This document shows, in pieces, positions 1 through 8,493 of a stretch of DNA of 64,000 nucleotides. Below the pieces are notes generated by a model. That model saw only the letters and a list, made by a program, of their open reading frames with translations. It had not been told where the DNA came from and searched no databases. A program made the translations under genes and the position numbers. The stretch comes from Acetivibrio alkalicellulosi (GTDB taxonomy: Bacteria; Bacillota; Clostridia; Acetivibrionales; Acetivibrionaceae): positions 151,195 through 215,194 of the forward strand of contig VLTH01000002.1 of NCBI GenBank assembly GCA_008125075.1. The letters are read 5' to 3'. Numbering within the stretch: the first letter of the stretch is position 1; every line of letters begins with the position of its first letter.

Positions 1-136
1 TACAATTTGAAAGGAGCGATAATCTTTGAACAAAACATCTGATGAACTATTATTATCGAAATATATTCAATAACTCAGGCATTGCTTACTTTAACGATAA
101 TTTAAAACCTTTACTTGAAATATAATTAAAGAATTA

Positions 137-316
137 TATTTCTCTGACAGAGAAGTAGTTCTTCTATTAAAATTATGTCACATTGACAGAGCTTTATTTA
201 AATTTAAACAGGCAAAAGAAAAAACTTTAATATACAATACAAAACAATATTTAAAATCCTGCATTAAAAGTGCTATTCTTGAAACTGCTTTTGACAATTT
301 AGAACCTATTGATTAA
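137..316 (+). pseudogene. remnant of a replication-initiator-like protein
   Basis: An open stretch in one frame encodes about 59 residues ending at TAA 314-316. It includes the segment YNTKQYLKSCIKSAILE, which I associate with the region of plasmid/ICE replication initiator proteins that carries a K-x-x-YL-x-x-C-x-x-x-A pattern. Upstream in the same frame there are several stops, and a separate start-like stretch at about 26-79 ends early, so the gene is decayed. It lies at the outer part of the accessory region and suggests a plasmid or ICE origin. Family assignment is by eye only. Confidence 0.35.
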
Positions 317-331
317 ATTAACTTTTTGTAT

Positions 332-363
332 AGAGATGATAATTGATATCGTCTCTTTTTTTA
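332..363 (+). terminator. rho-independent terminator after the rep-like remnant
   Basis: A hairpin with arms AGAGATGAT (332-340) and ATCGTCTCT (348-356), one G-U pair, is followed directly by a run of T. It sits 16 bases after the stop of the replication-protein remnant. Confidence 0.6.
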
Positions 364-509
364 TATCAAATTATACTTAAAAAATATTGGATACCTTAAT
401 TTGATTTTTCTAGAGACAGTATTGTAAAACTTGTATATATTAATTTGATTTTTAACATTTTTCATGGATAAACTAATATGACTTTTTATGTATAAAATAA
501 ATCACAGAT

Positions 510-719
510 CTACAATATGTCACCTTCCCTTAATGTCTTGTTTTTTAAGTCTCCATATATTTCTCTGTTCTCTGCTTTTACAGTACCACTTATTCTTTCT
601 TCTACAATGTTATCAAATTTAAAATCATTATCTTTTGCATATTGTTCTAATGTTAATCTTTGTCTATCTGTTGTTTGCTTATCCTTTTGGGTGCTTATCC
701 TCATATAGCCATATATCAT
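510..719 (-). pseudogene. truncated serine resolvase/invertase (N-terminal fragment)
   Basis: The fragment encodes the start of a small serine recombinase. GYMRIST carries the catalytic serine region, and QTTDRQRLTLEQYA and the downstream GDLKNKTLREGDIL follow the resolvase family. It stops right after GDIL, where intact resolvases continue into the core catalytic domain with the conserved arginines, so about 120 residues are missing and it cannot be active. I chose the ATG at 719 because AAGGGAATTG lies just upstream, rather than the ATG at 737. Palindromes that could be its recombination sites lie immediately upstream (756-882). Confidence 0.6.
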
Positions 720-755
720 ATTATCAATTCCCTTCATAGTTGATAATATAATTAT

Positions 756-882
756 AAGTGTCTATGAAATTATACTCAAATTTCGTAGACACTTATTTAA
801 TTACTTTATATGTGTTTTTCTATAAATATCGGCTTTTTTCTTAGCTTAATACATGTCTATGAAATCATATGATTTACAGACA
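756..882. promoter_or_regulatory. paired palindromes, possible res-like sites of the truncated resolvase
   Basis: A near-perfect palindrome has arms AAGTGTCTATGAAAT (756-770) and ATTTCGTAGACACTT (780-794). A second imperfect palindrome with the same half-site occurs at 854-867 (TGTCTATGAAATCA) and 870-882. The four half-sites share TGTCTAYGAAAT. Resolvases of this type bind repeated palindromic subsites just upstream of their own gene, and this block starts 37 bases upstream of the resolvase start. The assignment as a res site is inference. Confidence 0.4.
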
Positions 883-1029
883 CTCGCAAATACATTAAAT
901 ACGAAATGTTTGATTATATGTTATAAATAAAGTAGTCTGTCGTTATTCATTTCCACTTTTAGCTTATCTTAAATGTGATAATTCAGAGTATACGGTAATT
1001 GTAAAATAATCATTCTTCACACTCATAAC

Positions 1030-2397
1030 CTAATCACCTAAATTAAACCTGTCTACAAATTCAAGAATATCTATAAATTTTAGTTTTCTTCGTGTTTCAT
1101 CTAATAAATGAATAATACTATATTCATCTTCTCTATCTAACCCTACAGTATAATCTTCTTCATCATTATACCTTTCCATTTTTCCATACAGAATATCTTT
1201 ATTAATTTTTATTATATTTCTAATTATATCAATAAAAATATCATTTAACCCTTTATAATATATATCTTTGAAGGTTTTTTTAGGTTCTATCTTTTGAAAA
1301 TACTCAAGAAGTTCAGATTCATTATAACTTTTATTTAAAAATTGATGATATTTATCATACTCTTTAATTCTTAAGACTGGAAAAACTGAATACACAATAC
1401 TTTGTATTTGCAAGTAAATTAATAAATATTTTTTATCATCGTATAGAGGCGTCATTGGTAGAACTAAATATAAATAGTAGGTTAGCTTATTTATATCTCT
1501 TAAACTTAAGTTGTAAATTCTAACCAATCCCTTAAGGTATGGTATAAAAAATAGTTTAGTTTTATCGTTTTCTAATTCAAATTTCTGGATTATATGATTA
1601 AGGTATAATTCCCTATCAGGTTCAGGCAACGAGTATTCTAAATCTATAAATCTTCTTAGGTATCCCGAAGAATCAACTTCAGTTCCATATAATGTTCTAA
1701 TACAGTGTATTAATTGTGATTTGTCTAATGATAATATAAAAACAAATCCCTCAATATCAAATAAATGCTTAATTCTTTCAAGTGTTTCTATTGCAAAAGT
1801 TGGTCTACATCTGTCTAATTCATCGATAAAAAAAACTATTTTCTTACCAAGTGTTTGCTTATAATCTTTTAGAATTTCTTTAAACTTCCCTTTTGCTTGC
1901 ATTTCTTCTTTATGTTTCATTAATTCAATACTTCCTATATTTCCTGCTAATTCAACTAAGCTTTTTTCATTGAAATCTCCTAATTTTATTTTGTCACAAT
2001 CTAAAACCCCATATGTTAGCATTTTTAATGCTATTGGTATAGATTTCTTTATTAGTTGTTTTCCCACATCTTTTATTTTGTTAATTTTCCCATCTTTCTC
2101 GGGCAACTCATCTTCCATACTAACCATTATAGAAATTAAAGGATCATCGGTATCATCATTCTCCCAAGCGTTAAAATATACTGTATGATATTCTGGATTT
2201 CTTTCTAAACTCTTCTCCCACATTTTAACAAAAGTGGTCTTTCCCATTCCCCAACCAGCATCAACACTAATAACTAAACTTCCTTGTGTTCTGTTAATTA
2301 TTTTTTCTAGATTGTTGGCAATTACTTCCCTGTCAAAATTGTCGTTCTGAAAGGGATTATCATCTGGTATTTCAAACTTTTCAAGTTCTCTAATCAT
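1030..2397 (-). CDS. KAP family P-loop NTPase
   Basis: A 455-residue STAND/AAA-like NTPase of the KAP family. Walker A is DAGWGMGKTT at about 47-55. The family signature FNAWEND is at about 75-81. Walker B VFFIDELDRCRP is at about 188-199, and LRRFIDLEYSLPEPD follows further on. KAP proteins often carry membrane segments between the Walker motifs. Here only a weak stretch (about 118-131) could be one, so the protein may be soluble. KAP ATPases include phage-exclusion proteins and recur in defence islands; the target here is unknown. The start is the ATG after AAGGAGG. The neighbour upstream is a DUF4062 gene on the same strand, 404 bases away. Role in defence is inference. Confidence 0.85.
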   Translation of the reverse strand: MIRELEKFEIPDDNPFQNDNFDREVIANNLEKIINRTQGSLVISVDAGWGMGKTTFVKMWEKSLERNPEYHTVYFNAWENDDTDDPLISIMVSMEDELPEKDGKINKIKDVGKQLIKKSIPIALKMLTYGVLDCDKIKLGDFNEKSLVELAGNIGSIELMKHKEEMQAKGKFKEILKDYKQTLGKKIVFFIDELDRCRPTFAIETLERIKHLFDIEGFVFILSLDKSQLIHCIRTLYGTEVDSSGYLRRFIDLEYSLPEPDRELYLNHIIQKFELENDKTKLFFIPYLKGLVRIYNLSLRDINKLTYYLYLVLPMTPLYDDKKYLLIYLQIQSIVYSVFPVLRIKEYDKYHQFLNKSYNESELLEYFQKIEPKKTFKDIYYKGLNDIFIDIIRNIIKINKDILYGKMERYNDEEDYTVGLDREDEYSIIHLLDETRRKLKFIDILEFVDRFNLGD

Positions 2398-2637
2398 GTG
2401 ACCTCCTTACAGGCTATAATATTATTAGACAATAAAGTTCTTCTGTAAATTTAGAACTACAAAAAACTCATAAGGACGCTTAAAAAATTTTCTTTGTACA
2501 CCTGTCATCTTCAAACACCATAAATTCTTTATCTAAATTGTAACTAAAATAATTTTTTTAAAAAATATGTAACTTTTACATAAATAGCTTGCTTTGTTAT
2601 ATAATTATTTTCTTCTTGTTGCAATTTACAGTCAAGA

Positions 2638-2662
2638 GTTAATTTACAATTTGTAAATTAAC
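2638..2662. promoter_or_regulatory. 25-base palindrome between the DUF4062 and KAP genes
   Basis: GTTAATTTACAA reads into its own reverse complement around one unpaired central base. It lies in the 404-base gap 2398-2801, about 240 bases upstream of the KAP gene and 140 after the DUF4062 stop. It has no T-run, so an operator is more likely than a terminator. I see no other feature in this gap. Confidence 0.35.
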
Positions 2663-2801
2663 CATTAAATCAGATTCTATTTTTACATTTTTGCACATGT
2701 CTAAAGTATACTTTATTAACCGTAAGCCGTTTGAGAAACTATATGATTTATACCCTGTTTTTACGAAAAATACTATTCTTTATTATTAAAACTATTGGTT
2801 T

Positions 2802-3761
2802 TTAAAATGGTAGCTCATCATAATCTTCACTATTCAATTTTAACTTTATTGCAAAAACAAAAGCTTCTAGTTCGTTTGCATCTAAAGTTTTATCTATCCT
2901 TTTATAAAGATTTGATATAGTTTCTACACTTGATTTTAAGATTAACTTTTCCTTAACTTTATCATTTAATTCAATGTTAAAAAACAAGTCGTTAGCTTTA
3001 ATGTATTCTGACCACTTATATTTTTTAAGTATTATATCTAAATGATTTAATACTTGAATAATTTCTTCACTAGTGATATTTTTTCCATGCTGGCTTCCTT
3101 CAAATACTCCCAATTTTAACGGGCTTAAAATACTAGATAAGCAATTATTTAATAGTTTAGAATCTTTTGTGTTATCTCCTATGACATTTAGCTTTTCTTT
3201 TTCTAATTCTTTAATTCTTTTCCTTAAACTAATAATTTCTGTTGCCAATTCAACATTATTCGCAATATCTGCCTTAACCCATCCCTTTGAAGGATAATGC
3301 TTAATTAATTGTATTAGACTCCTGCTTACAACTGAACCTAGTTCCGCTGGTGTAGTCCAATACTTACACACCTTCCTTTGCACAAGTTTTCTGAACTCTT
3401 CCAGACCTTCTTTCCCTTCAGTTGTCTGTTCAGTTTTATTAGCTAGAATATCTCCTGGACTTTTATGTAAAAATGATATAATAGGTTTATTTGTCTCTAA
3501 AGCATATCTATACTCCATTTCAGTATAACTAATTCCTTCTTTTCCAATTGAACCATATCTTCCACCTAATATTAAAATATAGTAATCACTATCATCAATA
3601 ACTCTTTTGATTAGTGACCATTGATCATCATTAGCAGCAGGAAAAAGCTCCATTCCAGATGGTATACAATCTAACTCTAATAATGCGTGCATTACTTCTT
3701 GTCGTTCTTCTTGCAAATCCCGATATGTTGAACTAACAAAGACCTGATATCTTTTGTCCAT
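2802..3761 (-). CDS. DUF4062 domain protein
   Basis: 319 residues. The first about 100 match the DUF4062 pattern: YQVFVSSTYRDLQEERQ at 5-21, SGMELFPAANDDQW, IDDSDYYILILGGRYGS and SYTEMEYRYALE. This is a Rossmann-like, TIR-related fold seen in NLR-like and other conflict-system proteins. The remainder (about 150-319) is helical, with a coiled-coil stretch around IISLRKRIKELEKEK, and no effector domain I recognise. It is transcribed toward the KAP NTPase. DUF4062 has no established enzymatic function; a signalling or sensing role next to an NTPase is inference. The start follows AAGGGGGC upstream of ATG. Confidence 0.8.
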   Translation of the reverse strand: MDKRYQVFVSSTYRDLQEERQEVMHALLELDCIPSGMELFPAANDDQWSLIKRVIDDSDYYILILGGRYGSIGKEGISYTEMEYRYALETNKPIISFLHKSPGDILANKTEQTTEGKEGLEEFRKLVQRKVCKYWTTPAELGSVVSRSLIQLIKHYPSKGWVKADIANNVELATEIISLRKRIKELEKEKLNVIGDNTKDSKLLNNCLSSILSPLKLGVFEGSQHGKNITSEEIIQVLNHLDIILKKYKWSEYIKANDLFFNIELNDKVKEKLILKSSVETISNLYKRIDKTLDANELEAFVFAIKLKLNSEDYDELPF

Positions 3762-3831
3762 ATATTTTGCCCCCTTAATCTATCTATAAGTTAACTATAA
3801 CAATCATCCTATTAGTTTTCCATATATAAAC

Positions 3832-4299
3832 TTATTCTTGTGTTTTTATGTATTCTTCAACGATTTGTTTGTCGTCTTCATCTTCTGGCATTATGCCCAA
3901 ATACTTATAATTCCAGATTAAATGTCTTTCAGAATCATCAGCATCAGATAAGTCTGTATAATCGTAATCAATTTTAAACTTTCCGTTGTTCTCTAAAATA
4001 AATGTAAGGTTTGTCCATTGCTCTTGTCCATTATTTTTAAATTCGCACCATAACTCTTCTAAATCTTCTAATAATTGATTCCACATTTTACGATATTCAT
4101 CTTTACTTACTTCAAATAAATTAGGAATATCATGGCTATACACTGATAAATTACTACTTTTAGGATAATAATTAAAGAATCCTTTCTGAACATCTTCTAG
4201 TATTTCTCCATAAACATAAACTTTATCCCATTCTTCTGGAATAGTTTCATTTAGTGTTTCTGCAATTTTACCATAAATCTCATTTAATTTTTCTTCCAT
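3832..4299 (-). CDS. YezG-type immunity protein (DUF600 family)
   Basis: 155 residues, acidic, with the family pattern LNEIYGKIAETLNETIPE at the N-terminus, WDKVYVYGEI, the FNYYPKS region, and a final acidic DLSDADDSERHLIWNYKYLGI block. B. subtilis YezG belongs to this family and neutralises the nuclease toxin YeeF. Here the gene starts 4 bases after the stop of the nuclease gene upstream, so the two are co-transcribed and probably translationally coupled. That is the arrangement of toxin-immunity pairs. The predicted role is to bind and block the cognate nuclease in the cytoplasm. Confidence 0.85.
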   Translation of the reverse strand: MEEKLNEIYGKIAETLNETIPEEWDKVYVYGEILEDVQKGFFNYYPKSSNLSVYSHDIPNLFEVSKDEYRKMWNQLLEDLEELWCEFKNNGQEQWTNLTFILENNGKFKIDYDYTDLSDADDSERHLIWNYKYLGIMPEDEDDKQIVEEYIKTQE

Positions 4300-4303
4300 A
4301 TCA

Positions 4304-5365
4304 TTATCCTCCTGAACTATTTTTGAATTTGATTATTTCCCATTGTCTATTTCCAACTTGATTTTCTATTTCAAACCTTACAGGACGTTGTGAATTACCT
4401 TCATAAACTGGAGTTATTTTTACTTTAACTTCTTTTGGTGGTTTTGAATTTAAAGCCTTCCCCCAAGCAATTTCTAATTTCTTCCACTCACCTTTGTTAA
4501 GATTGCCATTCATCGGTACAAGGTTGTCAAAATCCCCAGACCCTTTAAATATACTTGCTATTAGGTGTCCACCATCATCATCACTTAATCTATCTTCACG
4601 TCCAACTGTTCTTTGAGCATATTCATTCCTTTTAGCAATACCAAACGCCAATGTACCTTCACATCTTACTATTCTACCTAAATCGTCTGTTTTATATAAA
4701 TACCCTTCAGGAGTTGCATATTGAACATTAGGCTTTAAAACCTTTTTTCTATCCTTCTTAGTAAATTGTTCCCCATACTTTACTTCTGTCAATGGTGAAC
4801 TTATACTACTATTATCCTGCATTTTTTTCTTTTTTGCAATTTTACCTTTAAAACTTGTTTTAAGATTTCCAGTACTGTTTGAACTTAAAGTATCTATAAT
4901 TGGAGCAACCTTTTTCTTAACTATTGAAACTTTTTCCAATCCATCATTTTCTTCTAACTTTCTTTGCTCTACCTGTTGAGTTATTTGACTTGCGCATTCA
5001 ATATCAAGACCAGCCATTTGCCTTATGTAAATAGTAAATACTCCAATTCCTTCATCTTTTCTATAACTTTCTGAATAGTCCACAACAAACGCCTTATCAA
5101 AAGTTACTTTTCTGATTAGTTGATTAGCCTGAGTCTGTTCAATAGTAACTCTCTTATAGCAACTTGGTTCATTAGCAGAAATCAACGCCCATTTATATAA
5201 ACTTATAGTTTCTTCTTCTGTATCAATTTTGCCTGTTATTGTCATTGATTTTCTTGAACATATTTTACTTGGTCTATAATCATCTGGTTGGTCTATATCA
5301 AAAGTTACAAATTGTATGTTCTTTTCTAAGATAGTTCCATCACATATTGTTACCTTATATGCCAT
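4304..5365 (-). CDS. polymorphic-toxin-like protein with C-terminal DNA/RNA non-specific endonuclease
   Basis: 353 residues. The C-terminal about 140 carry the Endonuclea_NS_2-type toxin domain: EGYLYKTDDLGRI, then RLSDDDGGHLIASIF with the catalytic DGGH histidine, then NLVPMNGNLNKGEWKKLE. The same domain ends B. subtilis YeeF, the partner of YezG. The N-terminal about 140 residues are not the LXG domain of YeeF. They form a beta-rich unit (VTICDGTILEKNIQFVTF, FVVDYSESYRKDEGIGVF, TIYIRQ) followed by a lysine-rich linker. That unit recalls tail-tube/Hcp-like proteins, but I am not certain. No signal peptide is visible. The YezG-type gene directly downstream supports toxin function. Confidence 0.8.
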   Translation of the reverse strand: MAYKVTICDGTILEKNIQFVTFDIDQPDDYRPSKICSRKSMTITGKIDTEEETISLYKWALISANEPSCYKRVTIEQTQANQLIRKVTFDKAFVVDYSESYRKDEGIGVFTIYIRQMAGLDIECASQITQQVEQRKLEENDGLEKVSIVKKKVAPIIDTLSSNSTGNLKTSFKGKIAKKKKMQDNSSISSPLTEVKYGEQFTKKDRKKVLKPNVQYATPEGYLYKTDDLGRIVRCEGTLAFGIAKRNEYAQRTVGREDRLSDDDGGHLIASIFKGSGDFDNLVPMNGNLNKGEWKKLEIAWGKALNSKPPKEVKVKITPVYEGNSQRPVRFEIENQVGNRQWEIIKFKNSSGG

Positions 5366-5450
5366 TTTGTCACCCCTTAATTGTTTTAGGTTAAAGTATA
5401 TCTGAGGTTTTTTATAAAAAATATGAAGATATCGGTTATTACTAACTTAT

Positions 5451-7511
5451 TTATTTAAAATCTATTGTAATCTGATCTCCATAATATGATTCGCAAAGCC
5501 ATTCCCACTGTCTTACTCTTTTTTCTAATTGTAATGTATTTATAGGATCTTGAATATAAACTAAATTTATCTTAGTTGAAGAAAGTACTATTAAGCACAA
5601 ATAATAATTTTTTCCGTACTGGTGAGCTGCTGTATATTCATTGTTTGTCATTGTAAATGAATCTCCAATCTTTGCAATGGATTTCACCTCAATATATCTT
5701 AAGCTACCATCAGGTTTTTTGCTAGAAACATCATATCCCAAATTCTGTTTACTAACATCAATTGCATTGTAACCGAAACTTTCCTCAACTTCTACACATT
5801 GTTGTTCAGCTGAACGCCATTTACTTACTAAAGGCTTTTTTTCAATATTTATTGAATTTATAGATATTACTGTTCTCTCTATTTGTTTGGAGCTATTATC
5901 TTGCCAAAAACTCACATCCTGATTACATTCTTTACAAAACCATTCTATATCATTTGAAGAAGCTATTTGATTAACCATGTCTCTTATTTCTTTGCTAATA
6001 CCTGCCTCTGTCCCATTCTTTAAATCAGATAACTTAACTACCCCATCTTTATTTGGTACATAGCAATCCTTCATAGAAATTTTCTTACCAGTAATCATAA
6101 ATTTTGCTCTTTCAGTTTTTATGCTATTAGCTAATATTTTGCCAGTAGTAACAGGGTTAGCATTCTTAACAAACTTATCATCCTTTAATACTTCAACAAA
6201 GTCAGGAATACTATATTTTTCTTCTGTGTATACTTTTAGAAAATTATCTATTTGCGGAAAACGCTCGTATACTTTATTATTAATGGATTTTTCTTCAACA
6301 TAGTTTGATAAGCTCCTTAAAAGTTTTTTTTCTGTTTCTTCAATCCAGTCTGGAAATAATTTATAAATTTTTGCCTTAACCTTGCTCCCATTATTTAATT
6401 TTAGCCATTCTTTATTACTAATAATTTGTTTAAAGTTCTCATTAAAAGCTATTGCAAATTTAGAAAAGCTTGCTCTGTTTAATAAAATATCAAAAATGTT
6501 ATCAAATATGCTATCCTGTTCATTATTTACAATTTCATTAATAATATTAAATAATATTGATGCACTTTTTTCAATTGCTCTATTTGTTGTTTCATCTGCT
6601 GAAAGATGTTTTCTTGATGGGTCAGTTGAAAAGTCACTATTTATTTTGAAAGGATACCCTGTTTTATCTAAGGTGGGGAGATAGCAATGAAAAACCGCTT
6701 CATTTTCATTACACGAAACTATTTTGCTATTATTTTCAAGCTTAAAAGCAATACTAGTGGGTTCACTTATAACCCCTTTAGCTACAATCCAACTCTCATT
6801 CTCATTACTGCAAATATCTACTATTTCATGTTGAGATATTTTTTTACGGCTAACTCTAAAATGCCTTGAGCATTTTTTAATATCAAATTCAACTAACTCA
6901 ATATTCCTTAAAAAAATAAAGTAACCATTACTAATCTCATTAATTTCATCTATAATTGAATTAAATTTAGCATTTTTAAAAATAAAAATAGTAGTATAAC
7001 CTTCTTTTTCTAGGTAACTAATTGTGGTCTTTATTTCTGAATCAATTTCACACTCTTGTAATAAAAATGGAATACGAATTGTAGGTACTTTATCACAGCT
7101 CACATTTAAAATTCTTGAACAAATCTCTTTTGAGAATGTGAAATATGTGTTATCTGAAAAAATTATAATATCATTTGTTAAGTATGCAGTACTTTTAAAG
7201 CCAACGCCTCGGTATCCTATGGTAATACCTCTTTGTTTTGAACTTGCACCTGATCGACTTATTGCTATTATATCAGTATCATTAAAAACTCTTCCATCAT
7301 TTGCAAATAGCAAATGATTCCCACAAGAAACCATTTTAATTCTTTTAGAAAAAGCGTCATCTGCATTCTGAAGAAGTTCAATAAAAATCCTACTACCATA
7401 ACTTTCAGCCATATATTTTTCCATTGCCGACATATCTTCCATTAATCGTGGCGAGGAAATTGCTTCAGAAATAAATTCATTGCTTATACTATTAATTAAA
7501 TCTTTAAACAT
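5451..7511 (-). CDS. sacsin-like ATPase with C-terminal DUF3883 (nuclease-like) domain
   Basis: 686 residues. The N-terminus is a GHKL/Hsp90-type ATPase: N-box IFIELLQNADDA at about 42-53, NDG at 71-73, and the glycine motif IGYRGVGFKS at about 98-107. The middle is helical and unassigned. The C-terminal about 110 residues match DUF3883, a PD-(D/E)XK-like domain: LGYDVSSKKPDGSLRYIEVK, with Asp and Glu-x-Lys spaced as in restriction-type nucleases. A possible zinc pair CKECNQ lies before it. This architecture occurs in defence islands. The upstream gene (7533-8123) ends 21 bases before this start, so the two form one operon. An anti-phage role is inference. Confidence 0.75.
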   Translation of the reverse strand: MFKDLINSISNEFISEAISSPRLMEDMSAMEKYMAESYGSRIFIELLQNADDAFSKRIKMVSCGNHLLFANDGRVFNDTDIIAISRSGASSKQRGITIGYRGVGFKSTAYLTNDIIIFSDNTYFTFSKEICSRILNVSCDKVPTIRIPFLLQECEIDSEIKTTISYLEKEGYTTIFIFKNAKFNSIIDEINEISNGYFIFLRNIELVEFDIKKCSRHFRVSRKKISQHEIVDICSNENESWIVAKGVISEPTSIAFKLENNSKIVSCNENEAVFHCYLPTLDKTGYPFKINSDFSTDPSRKHLSADETTNRAIEKSASILFNIINEIVNNEQDSIFDNIFDILLNRASFSKFAIAFNENFKQIISNKEWLKLNNGSKVKAKIYKLFPDWIEETEKKLLRSLSNYVEEKSINNKVYERFPQIDNFLKVYTEEKYSIPDFVEVLKDDKFVKNANPVTTGKILANSIKTERAKFMITGKKISMKDCYVPNKDGVVKLSDLKNGTEAGISKEIRDMVNQIASSNDIEWFCKECNQDVSFWQDNSSKQIERTVISINSINIEKKPLVSKWRSAEQQCVEVEESFGYNAIDVSKQNLGYDVSSKKPDGSLRYIEVKSIAKIGDSFTMTNNEYTAAHQYGKNYYLCLIVLSSTKINLVYIQDPINTLQLEKRVRQWEWLCESYYGDQITIDFK

Positions 7512-7532
7512 ATAAATGCTAGTCCTCCAAAT

Positions 7533-8123
7533 TTATTCACATGATAAATCTATCAACGAAACATTAATTTTTGCTTTTTCTTCGGAGTCAGTTACTTTTT
7601 CACCCCATGTAATAAGAATATTTATAGCATCATCTGTTAAATTCTCTTCATATTTTAATGAATCAATTAATTCTTCGAGGTATTCTCCAAAAGAGTATTT
7701 TCTATTGTTTTTGTTTTTATATACTAAATCAATTAATTCATTTGCAATTTCCAAATTATTAATACACAGAAAATGTTTTATTATACCTATTGTATTGAGA
7801 CCTACACATACTGACTCGCTAAAAATATTTTTTTTAAGAAATTCATTTTCGACAATTATTTCTCCAATTTTAGCAGTTCCAATGCTTTCTTCAGCAACAT
7901 AAATAATTCCCTCCGTTAATCCATAAGCTTCATCGGCATCTTTAATAAAGTGTTTGTTTTTAGTAAGAAGATATGTCCACATTTCCACTGATGTATCAAT
8001 GTCGATAGAAAACATTTTCCCAATTATTTCTCTAATCTTAATTTTATTATTACTATAATTATCTTTTAAAACATTAAAACTCTCTAACAATATATCTTTT
8101 TTCTTTTCCTGACTTAATTTCAT
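7533..8123 (-). CDS. hypothetical helical protein, partner of the DUF3883 ATPase
   Basis: 196 residues, acidic and predicted all-helical from its leucine/isoleucine spacing, with no catalytic motif, signal peptide or membrane segment. I do not recognise a family. It starts with MKLSQEKKKDILLESFNVL and consists of repeated pairs of helices, in the manner of HEAT or TPR-like scaffolds. It lies immediately upstream of the sacsin-like ATPase/nuclease gene with a 21-base gap, so it is likely a dedicated regulator, sensor or inhibitor of that protein. Confidence 0.6.
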   Translation of the reverse strand: MKLSQEKKKDILLESFNVLKDNYSNNKIKIREIIGKMFSIDIDTSVEMWTYLLTKNKHFIKDADEAYGLTEGIIYVAEESIGTAKIGEIIVENEFLKKNIFSESVCVGLNTIGIIKHFLCINNLEIANELIDLVYKNKNNRKYSFGEYLEELIDSLKYEENLTDDAINILITWGEKVTDSEEKAKINVSLIDLSCE

Positions 8124-8493
8124 AATATTTTCTCCATTTCTAAAAAATATTTATTTGATTAAATTTCTTTAATTTCCTTTGAATTTAGTATGATTATATG
8201 ATTTATGTGTACTCTCGCAATTGATTTTTTAAGACTTATCCAAAAAGTCTAGAGATATATTCAATTTAATTACATTAGCTAATTTATTAAGCTTTCAATT
8301 TAGTTAGATTATTTCTTAACATTGTGTCATAAGATAAATTTCAATAGTAATTCATCTATCGAATAAACATTGATATATAAATCTTTTTTATACTTTTACT
8401 TTGTTTAATCTAATACTTCTATCGAGTTCGATAATAACATGAACATTTGTGTAGATGTGTTAATTGTTAAATATTTAACATGATTTTTAGTCT
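8124..8493. other. gene-free stretch upstream of the two-gene ATPase operon
   Basis: 370 AT-rich bases separate this operon from the SHOCT gene. I see no convincing ORF, RNA gene or strong hairpin. The promoter of the minus-strand operon must lie near 8130-8250, but I cannot pick a clear -35/-10 pair. Confidence 0.3.
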
